DNA of 64,000 bases from Bacteroidia bacterium (GTDB taxonomy: Bacteria; Bacteroidota; Bacteroidia; B-17B0; Aurantibacillaceae), in NCBI GenBank assembly GCA_016787785.1, contig JAEUTO010000003.1:62001-126000 (forward strand), read 5' to 3'. The notes beneath the pieces are model-generated. The model was given only the letters and a program-made list of their open reading frames with translations. It had not been told where the DNA came from and ran no database searches. Of the stretch, positions 63,619 to 64,000 are shown one piece after another. How positions within the stretch are numbered: the first letter of the stretch is position 1; the number at the start of each line of letters is the position of its first letter. The position numbers and the translations under genes are program-made.

Positions 63619-64000
63619 TTATTTCACAACGACTATTTTTGCTTTAGTTGAATTTCCAATAAAATAGTAAATGCCTCCAGGTAATTTTGTTAAACTAATT
63701 CTGTGAACGTCGGTATTTATTTCAACCGTTTCCATAATTTGCCCAACAGTATTGACTAAATGATATATCCCCTTTTCTGCTGGTAAAACTGTAAACTCAC
63801 CGCTGTTTGGGTTAGGATAAATTTTTACATTTTCATTATTACCATTTAAAGGGGTTATATTTGTGCAGAGGCTTACGGTTAAAGTAACTGGAGTTCTAAC
63901 AGCACTTGTTGCGCATGTTATTGCTTCAGCGTAATAAGTATAATTACCAACACTAAGTATTGGAGTTTGGAAAACAGACCCGGTGCCAATACTACTTCCT
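63619..64000 (-). CDS. C-terminal part of a T9SS-sorted secreted protein (cut by window edge)
   Basis: The minus-strand frame is open from the window edge to a TAA at 63619-63621, giving about 127 C-terminal residues. It contains an Ig-like module end (YTYYAEAITCATSAVRTPVT), nearly the same as a segment of the protein at 59587 (YTYYAEAFTCLNSATRT). A type A sorting domain follows (VKIYPNPNSGEFTVLPAEKG, then GIYYFIGNSTKAKIVVVK). It is therefore probably another large secreted modular protein of the same kind. The rest lies outside the window. Confidence 0.85.
   Translation of the reverse strand, partial: GSSIGTGSVFQTPILSVGNYTYYAEAITCATSAVRTPVTLTVSLCTNITPLNGNNENVKIYPNPNSGEFTVLPAEKGIYHLVNTVGQIMETVEINTDVHRISLTKLPGGIYYFIGNSTKAKIVVVK

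Overview
The window looks like a chromosomal segment of a low-GC member of the Bacteroidota. The evidence is several secreted proteins ending in type IX secretion (T9SS) type A sorting domains, a Reg_prop/Y_Y_Y sensor fused to a SpoIIE phosphatase, Bacteroidota-style promoters (TTTG-N19-TAnnTTT), a lone LytTR regulator and many TPR-plus-transmembrane proteins. No rRNA, tRNA, CRISPR array or complete IS element was recognised. The genus cannot be fixed from this sequence.

Layout. 1-11250: edge fragment, glycosyltransferase, DUF1801 protein and gyrB (minus strand); a PlsC-like acyltransferase and a DUF3108 protein (plus); then a large periplasmic-propeller/PP2C sensor, kynureninase and a truncated haemoglobin (minus). 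11250-17140: a gene-free repeat patch, an ECF-sigma-like/membrane partner pair, and nrdB-nrdA separated by an odd 384-base gap. 17010-20711: an accessory patch with an OLD-family ATPase/TOPRIM nuclease bordered by dispersed palindromes, small membrane proteins and an ORF6N protein. 20716-31175: lipoproteins, a rhodanese, three related TPR proteins around a T9SS-sorted arylsulfotransferase-like protein, and small exported proteins. 31576-35699: a tandem triplet of paralogous exported proteins and a T9SS-sorted TolB-like propeller. 35811-44289: small conserved proteins, a radical SAM protein, a VWA/MoxR-type pair, ribH, a TPR membrane protein and recF. 44286-50846: lipoproteins (one with an apparent -1 frameshift site), asnS and an AddB-like nuclease. 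50836-64000: minus-strand secreted and membrane genes, including a six-gene tightly packed operon, repeat propellers with T9SS domains, a beta-flower-like repeat protein and a LytTR response regulator; a partial T9SS protein runs off the right edge.

Core functions present are DNA topology and repair (gyrB, recF, AddB-like), deoxynucleotide synthesis (nrdAB), translation (asnS), riboflavin (ribH) and tryptophan catabolism (kynU). Most other genes encode exported proteins or signalling scaffolds. The most notable observation is a lipoprotein gene (45802-46185) whose frame ends at an A AAA AAA heptamer followed by TAA, while the -1 frame continues into a C-terminal transmembrane helix matching that of its neighbouring paralogue. 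Others are three TPR proteins that carry the PP2C-type linker helix but no phosphatase, start codons lying only 4-9 bases after -7 promoter elements, and the triplicated exported family.
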